14,861 bases of DNA. It comes from Candidatus Nomurabacteria bacterium. GTDB lineage: Bacteria > Patescibacteriota > Minisyncoccia > Phycocordibacterales > UBA1006. Position 1 is the stretch's first letter. Each line of letters begins with the position of its first letter. The translations under genes and the position numbers were made by a program. The stretch lies in contig JAOULM010000017.1 of NCBI GenBank assembly GCA_029882015.1, positions 1 to 14,861 on the forward strand. Direction: 5' to 3'. The notes under the pieces are model-generated. The model was not told where the DNA came from, searched no databases, and saw nothing but the letters and a program-made list of their open reading frames with translations. Positions 7,311-13,429 of the stretch are shown here, in pieces.

Positions 7311-7323
7311 GTACGAGACGTAC
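7311..7323 (-). promoter_or_regulatory. Inverted repeat in the leader of the sigma-factor operon
   Basis: GTACG-AGA-CGTAC is a perfect 5-3-5 inverted repeat 12-24 nt before the sigma start codon. The same bases also contain GACGTAC as a direct repeat (7308-7314 and 7317-7323). Read on the minus strand it includes CGTC twice, a motif found in the -10 element of many ECF promoters. It could be an operator or an autoregulated promoter element; no matching AAC-type -35 is evident. Confidence 0.35.
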
Positions 7324-7339
7324 ATTTATTACAAATAAT

Positions 7340-7345
7340 AGTATA
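7340..7345 (-). promoter_or_regulatory. Possible -10 box of the sigma-factor operon
   Basis: On the minus strand the sequence reads TGTATACT, with a good TATACT about 40 nt before the sigma ATG. No convincing -35 is seen upstream. It lies back to back with the divergent promoter of the flavoprotein gene 33 bp away. Confidence 0.35.
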
Positions 7346-7377
7346 CATCAAATAACAGACCCATAAGTGGGGAAAGG

Positions 7378-7393
7378 TGCTATAATTTATAGC
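7378..7393 (+). promoter_or_regulatory. Extended -10 promoter embedded in a palindrome, immediately before the NDH-2 start
   Basis: TGCTATAAT (7378-7386) is a perfect extended -10. It ends 7 nt before the ATG at 7394, so transcription should begin at or next to the start codon. The same bases form a perfect 7-1-7 palindrome, GCTATAA-T-TTATAGC (7379-7393). There is no -35 consensus at the expected distance. Confidence 0.65.
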
Positions 7394-8608
7394 ATGAGTG
7401 CAAAAAATATTACGATTATAGGTGCTGGGTTTACCGGAATACGTGCTGGACTGGACCTTGCCAGGGCAAAAAAATATGGCTTAATTCCAGACAACACTGT
7501 AATCAGAATAGTTAGCAAGAATGATTATTTTGAATATTATCCAGCCATGTACCGCGTAGCTACTGGGTCATCACCACTGCAGGCCTGTGTTCGCTTGGAC
7601 GAGATATTCAGTGGATATGATGTAGAAATAATAACCGACGCCATTATAGATATTGACACTCCAGCTCGAACAGCTTTGGGGGCCAGTGGTTCAAGATACA
7701 AATGTGATTACATGATTGTTGCGTTGGGTAGCCAACCGACTTATTATAATATTAGCGAACTAGAGGAACTATCGTTTCATTTTAGATCTATACATGGAGC
7801 CGTCGAATTACGAGACAGAATACAGCGTATATTTTTAGATCACAAGGATTCCAGCAAAGAAGAGCAGTTAATCGCATTTCATTTTGTTATTGTCGGCGCT
7901 GGAGCCAGTGGTGTCGAGCTTGCGGGAGAAATCGAACTATACGCACGCAGTGTCGCAAAAACACACGCTGTTGATCCATCATTTATTTCTATCAGCCTGA
8001 TCGAGTCCAATAACCGAGTCTTGGGTACCATGCCAGAGAAAATATCCCACCGAGCAGAAAAACGATTGCGTGTGCTAGGTGTTAATTTATTTTTAAATAG
8101 ACGTTTAATTAAAAAAGAATCCTGGACGGTGTTTTTGCAAGACATGAAAATTGGAGCACAAACAGTTATTTGGACCGCAGGAAATATTGTTAACACTCTG
8201 TACAAAGATTTGGAATGTTTTCCGTTGGCTGAAAATGGCCGAGTCGACGTCGATGAACACTTGATGACACGATGTGGCGACGATAATATTTTTGTTGGGG
8301 GTGATGCTGCCAACACAAAATATGCCGGGCTGGCACAGACTGCCATTTATGATGGTAAATTTATTGCCAGAAATATTATTCGCGATATCACAGACGAAAG
8401 CCTGATAAAATATGAACCAAAAAAGATTGGTTACGATATCCCCATTGGACCAGGATGGGCTATTTTGCATATCGGGAAAATAACCATTTATGGACGAATT
8501 GCCTGGTGGATGCGTCAACTGATTGATTTGAAATTTTATTTATCTATTTTACCTCTCCACAAAGCGATTAAACGATTCCTCTCAAAGGGAGACGGACCTA
8601 GTTCATAA
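7394..8608 (+). CDS. Type II NADH dehydrogenase-like FAD-dependent oxidoreductase
   Basis: 404 residues with two Rossmann nucleotide-binding motifs. The FAD-binding ITIIGAGFTGIRAG (GAGFTG at residues 10-15) is at the N-terminus, and the NAD(P)H-binding FVIVGAGASGVELAGEIE (GAGASG at 168-173) is in the middle. IFVGGDAAN (D304) is the second FAD-contact motif of the pyridine-nucleotide-disulfide oxidoreductase fold. There is no CxxxxC redox disulfide, and the C-terminal region (WAILHIGKITIYGRIAWWMRQLIDLKFYLS) looks amphipathic and membrane-associating. Both fit non-proton-pumping NDH-2, which passes electrons from NADH to quinone at the inner membrane. The ATG at 7394 is chosen because an extended -10 box occupies the upstream in-frame GTG region. 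No quinone-dependent oxidase is seen in the window. A sulfide:quinone reductase-like role is a less likely alternative. Confidence 0.85.
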   Translation: MSAKNITIIGAGFTGIRAGLDLARAKKYGLIPDNTVIRIVSKNDYFEYYPAMYRVATGSSPLQACVRLDEIFSGYDVEIITDAIIDIDTPARTALGASGSRYKCDYMIVALGSQPTYYNISELEELSFHFRSIHGAVELRDRIQRIFLDHKDSSKEEQLIAFHFVIVGAGASGVELAGEIELYARSVAKTHAVDPSFISISLIESNNRVLGTMPEKISHRAEKRLRVLGVNLFLNRRLIKKESWTVFLQDMKIGAQTVIWTAGNIVNTLYKDLECFPLAENGRVDVDEHLMTRCGDDNIFVGGDAANTKYAGLAQTAIYDGKFIARNIIRDITDESLIKYEPKKIGYDIPIGPGWAILHIGKITIYGRIAWWMRQLIDLKFYLSILPLHKAIKRFLSKGDGPSS

Positions 8609-8638
8609 AAAACCATTCAACAAGTTGAATGGTTTTTT
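8607..8638 (+). terminator. Intrinsic terminator of the NDH-2 gene
   Basis: AAAAAACCATTCAAC (8607-8621) and GTTGAATGGTTTTTT (8624-8638) are perfectly complementary. The arm ends in a T6 run and overlaps the TAA stop codon. It separates this gene from the ATPase gene, whose promoter starts four bases later. Confidence 0.85.
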
Positions 8639-8641
8639 CTT

Positions 8642-8650
8642 TGATACAAT
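8642..8650 (+). promoter_or_regulatory. Extended -10 promoter of the P-type ATPase gene
   Basis: TGATACAAT matches TGnTAnnAT. It ends 7 nt before the ATG at 8658, the same spacing as in the NDH-2 promoter, so a leaderless transcript is expected. Any -35 would lie inside the preceding terminator. Confidence 0.6.
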
Positions 8651-8657
8651 AAGAAGC

Positions 8658-11321
8658 ATGAATGAACCAACAGAAACTAATTGGTATAACGAGTCCTGCG
8701 ATACAACACTGGAGCGAATGGAGACCAGTTTGTCTGGGTTGTCGTCAGACGAAGTTTTATTACGCACCAAACAATTTGGCCCGAATAAACTCCCCGATGC
8801 TAAACTTGATTCATTTTTCAAAATTATACTACACCAATTTCAAAGCCCTTTGATTTATGTGTTGATGATAATTACGGTTATTGTTTTTGGGCTTGGGGAA
8901 TACATAAATGGTGCAGTTATTGCTTTTGTTCTTGTTTTCAATGCGATCATTGGAGCTTTCCAAGAGGGTCGCGCGCAAAGCGCATTATTGGCGTTACAAA
9001 AATTCACCAAAAAAGAAACCTTGGTGGTGCGGAATGGAGAACGAATTATCATACCCAGTAGCGACCTTGTTCCAGGAGACATAATAGTTATCCGCGAAGG
9101 AACCAAAATACCATCAGATGCCAGGGTAATCGAGAGTAAAAATTTAACAATAGACGAAGCAATTCTGACAGGAGAGTCACAATCAGTACAGAAAACTACC
9201 GAATCTATATCTGGAAAAAATATTGTAACGGGTGACCAGAGTAACATGGTGTTTCGGGGCACCACAGCTGTTCGCGGTTCTGGAATTGCTGTTGTGGTTG
9301 CAACAGGAATACACACTGAAATTGGTAAAATATCACAAAAAATACAAAACATAGACACAGACATACCGCTGAAACGTGATATTGCAAAACTAGCAAAAAA
9401 CATAGTGTTGGTTGTTTTTATTGCTTCGATAATAATATTTGCAGTCGGTGTTGGCCTGGGTTCAAACGTGCGGGATATGTTTCTCGTTACGGCATCTTTG
9501 GTTGTTGCAGTAATCCCCGAGGGATTGCCTATTGTTTTGACTTTGGTTTTAGCAAACGGTGTACGACGCATGGCAAAACAAAATGTTCTCGTAAAAAGAT
9601 TGCAAGCTGTCGAGGCTCTGGGTCAGGCGAAAGTTTTAGCGGTTGATAAAACTGGAACGCTGACCAGAAACGAGCTGGTGGTACAGAAAATATTTTTTAA
9701 TAACAAAATTTATTCTGTTGCTGGTGTTGGGTACGAAGATACCGGGGAAATAAAAGATGAGAGAGGGAATCTTGTGTCTCCTGAAAATTCAATACAGTAT
9801 CTTGGTAAAATATTGACCACATCTGCAAACGCAGAGATATTTAAAAATTCAGACGAAACATACACGATAGCTGGTGACCCAACCGAAGCCGCTATGTATA
9901 TTGCGGGGCAAAAACTTGGCTGGACCAAAGAAAAAACAAAACAGGATTTACCGATTGTTGCCGAGATTCCTTTTGATTACAAAATAAAATATTACGCAAA
10001 TAATCATCGAGACAAAGGTGGGTACACGGTTATTGCAACGGGGGCTTTGGGCGTTTTGCTGGAAAAATCTACCCAGATATATGGACCGGATGGTGAAAGG
10101 GAAATGAGCAAGACCGAAAGAGAGAAAATAATAGAAACAATGAGAACTATGACAGACAAAGGTCTGCGTGTTATTGGAATAACAACAAAAAACCATGACT
10201 CGGAATCCATTACAAATGATGATATAAAAAACATGACTTTTGTAGGGATGGTTGGGATGAAAGATGCCCTGCGCGTCGATATTCACAAGTCACTGGAAAA
10301 AGTTCGCAGTGCAAATATCCGAGTTGTAATGATAACAGGAGACCATGCGCGAACCGCACAGGCGATAGCAAAAGAAGCTGGAATTTATAATGATGGCGAC
10401 AAAATAATTACAGGAACAGAAATAGACGCCATGGGGAATCAAGAGTTGTCAGTGGCGGTGGATACGGTGACGGTATTTGCTCGCGTAGCACCAGAACACA
10501 AGCTCAGAATAATCAACGCCTTTAAGCAAAGAAAAGAAGTCATAGCTATGACAGGTGATGGGGTAAACGACGTACCATCATTGGTCTCTGCTGATTTAGG
10601 AGTTGCAATGGGGGTTATCGGAACAGATGCAGCCAAAGACTCTAGCGATATTATATTGCTGGATGATAACTTTGGAAATATCGCCGAAGCTGTCAAAGAG
10701 GGGCGTAACATTTATCTTTCCATCAAGAAAATTCTATATAACTTGATTGCTGCAAACATCGCCGAAATGATGGTTGTTACATTGGCAATATTTTTGACGT
10801 TGCCTCTACCGTTGGAGCCCGTGCAAATTATTTGGTTGAATCTAGTCACTGATAGTATTTTGGTTCTGCCGTTGGCACTGGAACCACGTATGAAAAATCT
10901 ACTGTCACGAGCTTTCTCTAGGACCAAGAATCTAATAGACCGCGCGCTTGCGATACGTATCATCATCACAGCCGTTGTGGCGACCGCTGGAACGTTCCTG
11001 GTATATATGTGGTACGAAGCTCACAACCCTATTCTTGCGACTACGATGGTCCTGACAACGCTTGTGGCATTTCAAATTTTTATTGCATGGGGGAGTCGTT
11101 CAGACAAACTATCTGTTTTGAAACAAAGTCCGTTTACCAATCCCTGGCTCATTGGGGCAACACTGCTGGTTGTTGGGCTTCAGGTTATGATTGTCTATAC
11201 CCCCCGGTTTGGTTTTATCTTTGAAACAGTACCACTGGGGTGGAAAGATTGGCTGTTTGCGTTCGGAATAGCAGGAAGCGTAATAATACTAGAAGAAATA
11301 CGCAAGCTATTGACAAAATAG
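8658..11321 (+). CDS. P2-type (Ca2+-pump-like) cation-transporting P-type ATPase
   Basis: 887 residues, normal for a P2 pump, with a cation-ATPase N-terminal segment, actuator, phosphorylation and nucleotide domains and about ten membrane helices. Motifs seen: TGES in the actuator domain (ILTGESQSV), DKTGTLT with the phosphorylated D330, GDPTEAA in the N domain, and MTGDGVND (D634). Ion-site residues match Ca2+ pumps of the SERCA/PMR1 type: PEGLP in helix 4 (E288), NIAE in helix 5 (N700, E703) and NLVTD in helix 6 (N728, T731, D732). This points to Ca2+ (or Mn2+) export from the cytoplasm, although P2 substrates cannot be fixed from motifs alone. The usual KGAPE nucleotide-binding motif is missing; the aligned stretch reads VIATGALGVLL. 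The ATG at 8658 is chosen because the in-frame TTG upstream lies inside the terminator stem. There is no terminator right after its stop. Confidence 0.92.
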   Translation: MNEPTETNWYNESCDTTLERMETSLSGLSSDEVLLRTKQFGPNKLPDAKLDSFFKIILHQFQSPLIYVLMIITVIVFGLGEYINGAVIAFVLVFNAIIGAFQEGRAQSALLALQKFTKKETLVVRNGERIIIPSSDLVPGDIIVIREGTKIPSDARVIESKNLTIDEAILTGESQSVQKTTESISGKNIVTGDQSNMVFRGTTAVRGSGIAVVVATGIHTEIGKISQKIQNIDTDIPLKRDIAKLAKNIVLVVFIASIIIFAVGVGLGSNVRDMFLVTASLVVAVIPEGLPIVLTLVLANGVRRMAKQNVLVKRLQAVEALGQAKVLAVDKTGTLTRNELVVQKIFFNNKIYSVAGVGYEDTGEIKDERGNLVSPENSIQYLGKILTTSANAEIFKNSDETYTIAGDPTEAAMYIAGQKLGWTKEKTKQDLPIVAEIPFDYKIKYYANNHRDKGGYTVIATGALGVLLEKSTQIYGPDGEREMSKTEREKIIETMRTMTDKGLRVIGITTKNHDSESITNDDIKNMTFVGMVGMKDALRVDIHKSLEKVRSANIRVVMITGDHARTAQAIAKEAGIYNDGDKIITGTEIDAMGNQELSVAVDTVTVFARVAPEHKLRIINAFKQRKEVIAMTGDGVNDVPSLVSADLGVAMGVIGTDAAKDSSDIILLDDNFGNIAEAVKEGRNIYLSIKKILYNLIAANIAEMMVVTLAIFLTLPLPLEPVQIIWLNLVTDSILVLPLALEPRMKNLLSRAFSRTKNLIDRALAIRIIITAVVATAGTFLVYMWYEAHNPILATTMVLTTLVAFQIFIAWGSRSDKLSVLKQSPFTNPWLIGATLLVVGLQVMIVYTPRFGFIFETVPLGWKDWLFAFGIAGSVIILEEIRKLLTK

Positions 11322-11337
11322 CCCATCGGTGTATTAT
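11310..11337 (+). promoter_or_regulatory. Promoter of the ParB-like gene, overlapping the ATPase 3' end
   Basis: Consensus TTGACA (11310-11315), a 16-bp spacer, and TATTAT (11332-11337) preceded by TG. The -35 lies within the last codons of the ATPase gene. The expected start is near 11344, giving a leader of about 55 nt before the ATG at 11399. Confidence 0.6.
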
Positions 11338-11341
11338 CATA

Positions 11342-11367
11342 TATATGCACCCATATTGGTGCATATA
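11342..11367. promoter_or_regulatory. Perfect 10-bp inverted repeat at the expected transcript 5' end
   Basis: TATATGCACC (11342-11351) and GGTGCATATA (11358-11367) are exact reverse complements around CATATT. There is no T-run, so this is not an ordinary terminator. It sits where transcription from the upstream promoter should begin, the classic place for a repressor operator or a 5' stabilising hairpin. A related sequence, GCACCTATATGG (13042-13053), lies in the promoter at the other end of the cassette. Confidence 0.5.
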
Positions 11368-11398
11368 AACCTAACATTGTTCATTAAAACTTAATATT

Positions 11399-12340
11399 AT
11401 GCCTAAAACTGCTAATCTTACAGTAATTAAAAACGAGGAAGCGAATGGTCTTCCAGAAAGAGTTACCTTAACCAACGAAGAACTTGAATCTCCACTATCT
11501 GGTACGAATAAGAAATTTTTAAAGACTTTTCTTGATCATGATTGCCAAAAACTATCTAATTCTGTTCTTTTATTTGCGACAAAAGAATATTCTACCTTTT
11601 CTTTTTTGGATGAAAACAGAGATGTTGACTCTCGAAAAGTAGCAAATCTTAAACAGAGTTTTCGTGATAATGGATATAAATTCAATCCAATCTTTGTAAA
11701 TGAAAAACTCAACATAATAGACGGACAACATCGCTTCAGGGCAATTGTTGAAAGTAATCAGGTGCTTTATTTCTTTATAATGCCGGGGTGGAATGCAAAG
11801 GATGTTAGAACCCTTAACATTAATCTTTCTGAATGGAAAGATATTGATTTCTTAAAATCATACGCCAAAGATAAAAATAATGACCAAAGATCAGATTATG
11901 CGCGCCTTTACAGATTTCACCAGATTTATGACTTTAACCTAACAACCACAATCATGATTGTAAAAGGGAGAGGGCAGTCATCAGTAGGTGAAGGAAAAAT
12001 GAAATTAAGACAAGGTAGCCTAGCTGTATCAACAAAGGATATAGACAGGGCCACAGCTTTTATTGAGAAATTAGAAGATTTCATCAATTATCATCCAAAG
12101 GGTTGGAAAAGCCAATCATTTGTTAGGTCATTTTCAATAATGCAGATGACTCCAGGATATAATCACGAGAGAATGGTTGAGAAACTACAAGATTATCCTG
12201 ATGCTGTGCTGAGAGAAGCAAAAACTCTTCACATAAAAGACTACCTTACAATACTTGAAAATATGTACAACAGAAACTTATCAAGGAATAGTAAAATTAG
12301 GTGTAGTTTTTTAGGGAAATTGTCAGAATTAACATCTTAA
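11399..12340 (+). CDS. ParB/Srx-fold nuclease-domain-like protein, probably phage or mobile-element derived
   Basis: 313 residues. The central motif NIIDGQHRFRAI (D108-G-Q-H-R112) with the preceding segment KVANLKQSFRDNGYKFNPIFVNEKL is the pattern of the ParB N-terminal/sulfiredoxin-like fold, where xDGxHR binds or hydrolyses a nucleotide. The following part (WNAKDVRTLNINLSEWKDIDFLKSYAKD) resembles phage-type ParB-like proteins, which follow the GQHR motif with a Trp-Asp and Tyr-rich helical region. There is no DNA-binding helix-turn-helix like true ParB, so a role in chromosome partition is unlikely. The first 60 residues are charged and probably flexible. AGA/AGG arginine codons dominate, unlike neighbouring genes. 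It has its own promoter and terminator. The biochemical function is unknown; regulation, nuclease activity or defence are all possible. Confidence 0.6.
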   Translation: MPKTANLTVIKNEEANGLPERVTLTNEELESPLSGTNKKFLKTFLDHDCQKLSNSVLLFATKEYSTFSFLDENRDVDSRKVANLKQSFRDNGYKFNPIFVNEKLNIIDGQHRFRAIVESNQVLYFFIMPGWNAKDVRTLNINLSEWKDIDFLKSYAKDKNNDQRSDYARLYRFHQIYDFNLTTTIMIVKGRGQSSVGEGKMKLRQGSLAVSTKDIDRATAFIEKLEDFINYHPKGWKSQSFVRSFSIMQMTPGYNHERMVEKLQDYPDAVLREAKTLHIKDYLTILENMYNRNLSRNSKIRCSFLGKLSELTS

Positions 12341-12357
12341 GGTTTAATAATTTTAAG

Positions 12358-12390
12358 AAAACTCCATCAAAATTGATGGAGTTTTATTTT
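12358..12390 (+). terminator. Intrinsic terminator of the ParB-like gene
   Basis: AAAACTCCATCAA (12358-12370) and TTGATGGAGTTTT (12373-12385) are exact reverse complements, followed by ATTTT, which gives a T-rich tail on the plus strand. It lies 17 nt after the stop codon. Confidence 0.85.
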
Positions 12391-12398
12391 ATATAAAA

Positions 12399-12422
12399 AA
12401 GCCTCGCAAAATTGCGAGGCTT
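12399..12422 (-). terminator. Intrinsic terminator of the convergent membrane-protein gene
   Basis: AAGCCTCGCAA (12399-12409) and TTGCGAGGCTT (12412-12422) form a perfect 11-bp stem. On the minus strand the stem runs straight into further Ts from the A-run at 12395-12400. On the plus strand CATTTTTT follows, so it may act in both directions as a second stop. Confidence 0.85.
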
Positions 12423-12442
12423 CATTTTTTATATTAGCAGAA

Positions 12443-12979
12443 TTAAACTCCTACCAATTCTTTTTTAACCTTTTCTTTTGGCTTCTCTATATGTCCACCA
12501 TCTCCTGTAGTTTGTACAGGGAAATTAACTTTGACTTTCTGTTTTTGGTTTTTAGGATAGACAGTCCTTTTGACTTTTACCTTCCTCCAATCATTTCTGC
12601 TCTGTATTTTCGCAACATATTTTTTGGCGTAAATAGCGCCAAGAGTGACAACGCTGTACACAACACCAAATGATGCAAATACCGCCTCGGCAATATGAAT
12701 CCATCCAGAATTAATCTGAAATAAATTCGAGACAAATACAACTAATGAAGTCAATAAAATGACCGCCACAGTAGATTTACCAGCATATATCTCTGTTTTC
12801 TGGTTGAACAAATCAACCATAGCAGAAACAAATAATGCAAGCCAAATTGATTCCATTCCCACGCATAGTGCATGGGCATCAAAATAGAAATGTAAGGATG
12901 CCAAAATTAAGGCAAAAATAACAAAAAAAGTACGTCCAGTAAGGATCATAAAAAGATCAACAGAATTCGTAAACATCAT
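12443..12979 (-). CDS. Four-helix membrane protein with basic C-terminal tail, function unknown
   Basis: 178 residues, not recognised as any family. Four hydrophobic segments are seen at about 14-33, 38-57, 68-88 and 95-117. They are followed by a 60-residue soluble tail very rich in lysine (KVKVKRTVYPKNQKQKVKVNF...KPKEKVKKELVGV), which by the positive-inside rule should lie in the cytoplasm and could touch nucleic acid or membrane lipid. One acidic residue pair and a His lie between helices 1 and 2 (FDAHALCVGMES). It is convergent with the ParB-like gene, separated by the two terminators, and shares its AGA/AGG codon preference. The start is ATG at 12979 (a second ATG follows at once). The leader is about 50 nt, AT-rich and lacks a Shine-Dalgarno sequence. 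A holin-like or immunity-like membrane role is conceivable but nothing proves it. Confidence 0.6.
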   Translation of the reverse strand: MMFTNSVDLFMILTGRTFFVIFALILASLHFYFDAHALCVGMESIWLALFVSAMVDLFNQKTEIYAGKSTVAVILLTSLVVFVSNLFQINSGWIHIAEAVFASFGVVYSVVTLGAIYAKKYVAKIQSRNDWRKVKVKRTVYPKNQKQKVKVNFPVQTTGDGGHIEKPKEKVKKELVGV

Positions 12980-13035
12980 AAATTAAAGGTTTTAAAGTTA
13001 AAAAAATATTAAATTAAAAAGAACACAAGTTGCCT

Positions 13036-13063
13036 ATCTTAGCACCTATATGGATACTGTCAA
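13036..13063 (-). promoter_or_regulatory. Promoter of the membrane-protein gene
   Basis: Read on the minus strand: consensus TTGACA (13063-13058), a 16-bp spacer, and TAAGAT (13041-13036) with extended TGC before it. The spacer contains CCATATAGGTGC, matching CCATATTGGTGC in the hairpin at the other end of the cassette in 11 of 12 bases. The predicted leader is about 50 nt. Confidence 0.6.
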
Positions 13064-13080
13064 GGGGCCCTGTGGATAAG

Positions 13081-13102
13081 ATGACGCAAGTCGTCGTTTT
13101 TT
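13081..13102 (+). terminator. Terminator-like hairpin with no gene upstream on its strand
   Basis: ATGACG (13081-13086) and CGTCGT (13092-13097) form a 6-bp stem with one G-U pair around CAAGT, followed by a T6 run. The nearest plus-strand gene upstream is the ParB-like gene, which already has its own terminator. It may be the displaced terminator of the P-type ATPase gene, left behind by insertion of the cassette. The stem is short. Confidence 0.35.
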
Positions 13103-13120
13103 CTTACAAACAGTTATTTT

Positions 13121-13149
13121 TTGGGTTTTTGGGCTTATTTTGGTACACT
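13121..13149 (+). promoter_or_regulatory. Promoter of the small helical protein gene
   Basis: TTGGGT (13121-13126), a 17-bp spacer and TACACT (13144-13149) with extended TGG before it. The -10 ends 9 nt before the ATG at 13159, again implying a leader of about 2-3 nt without a Shine-Dalgarno sequence. Confidence 0.55.
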
Positions 13150-13158
13150 ATTTGGCAT

Positions 13159-13410
13159 ATGTTTAAAAAATTTTTAATAAAACAATTAGTAAAAAAACAG
13201 CTTAAAAACCTACCAAAAGAACAGCAGGAAATGATTATCGAGCTCGTTTCTAATAATCCAGAGCTTTTCAAGAAAATAGGCGATGAAATCCAAGCCAAAA
13301 TAAAAGGGGGGATGGACCAACAATATGCAACCGTCGAGGTTATGAAAAAATACCAAGGTGAGCTACAAAAAATCTCTCCACAAGCTCAGCAAAAATTCCA
13401 ACAAAAATAA
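13159..13410 (+). CDS. Small lysine- and glutamine-rich helical protein, function unknown
   Basis: 83 residues, not assigned to a named family. It begins MFKKFLIKQLVKKQLKNLPKEQQEMI and looks almost wholly alpha-helical and soluble: an amphipathic N-terminal helix, then LVSNNPELFKKIGDEIQAKI, then MKKYQGELQKISPQAQQKFQQK. It has no cysteine and no membrane segment. An in-frame extension back to 13030 would add 43 residues but runs through the promoter and terminator-like sequences, so the ATG at 13159 is preferred. It is followed after 19 nt by the VanW-family gene and is probably co-transcribed with it. A scaffold or regulatory role at the membrane is only a guess. Confidence 0.65.
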   Translation: MFKKFLIKQLVKKQLKNLPKEQQEMIIELVSNNPELFKKIGDEIQAKIKGGMDQQYATVEVMKKYQGELQKISPQAQQKFQQK

Positions 13411-13429
13411 CCCTAACTCTCATTACATT

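Larger units (their letters stand above)
11322..13080. mobile_element. Putative acquired two-gene cassette
   Basis: Two convergent genes differ from their neighbours in codon use: arginine is AGA/AGG in 15 of 19 codons of the ParB-like gene and 3 of 4 in the membrane-protein gene, against CGN in 16 of 20 codons of the VanW gene. Both have promoters with TTGACA -35 boxes and 50-nt leaders, unlike the near-leaderless host genes. No integrase, transposase or clear target-site duplication is visible, so the borders are approximate and the mobile nature is inferred. Confidence 0.4.

Noticed and set aside
8855..9571. 238-codon reverse reading frame
   Set aside because: It lies wholly antisense to the P-type ATPase gene, whose motifs are unmistakable; it is a shadow frame.
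11399..12340. Chromosome-partition ParB
   Set aside because: Only the DGQHR-type fold motif is shared; there is no helix-turn-helix DNA-binding domain, no ParA neighbour and no parS-like site visible.
12358..12422. Two tandem hairpins as a possible CRISPR or repeat array
   Set aside because: The two stems are unrelated in sequence and each fits a standard terminator for one of two converging genes; no spaced direct repeats occur anywhere in the window.
13030..13158. 43-codon extension of the small helical protein
   Set aside because: It spans the opposing promoter, the terminator-like hairpin and the gene's own promoter.
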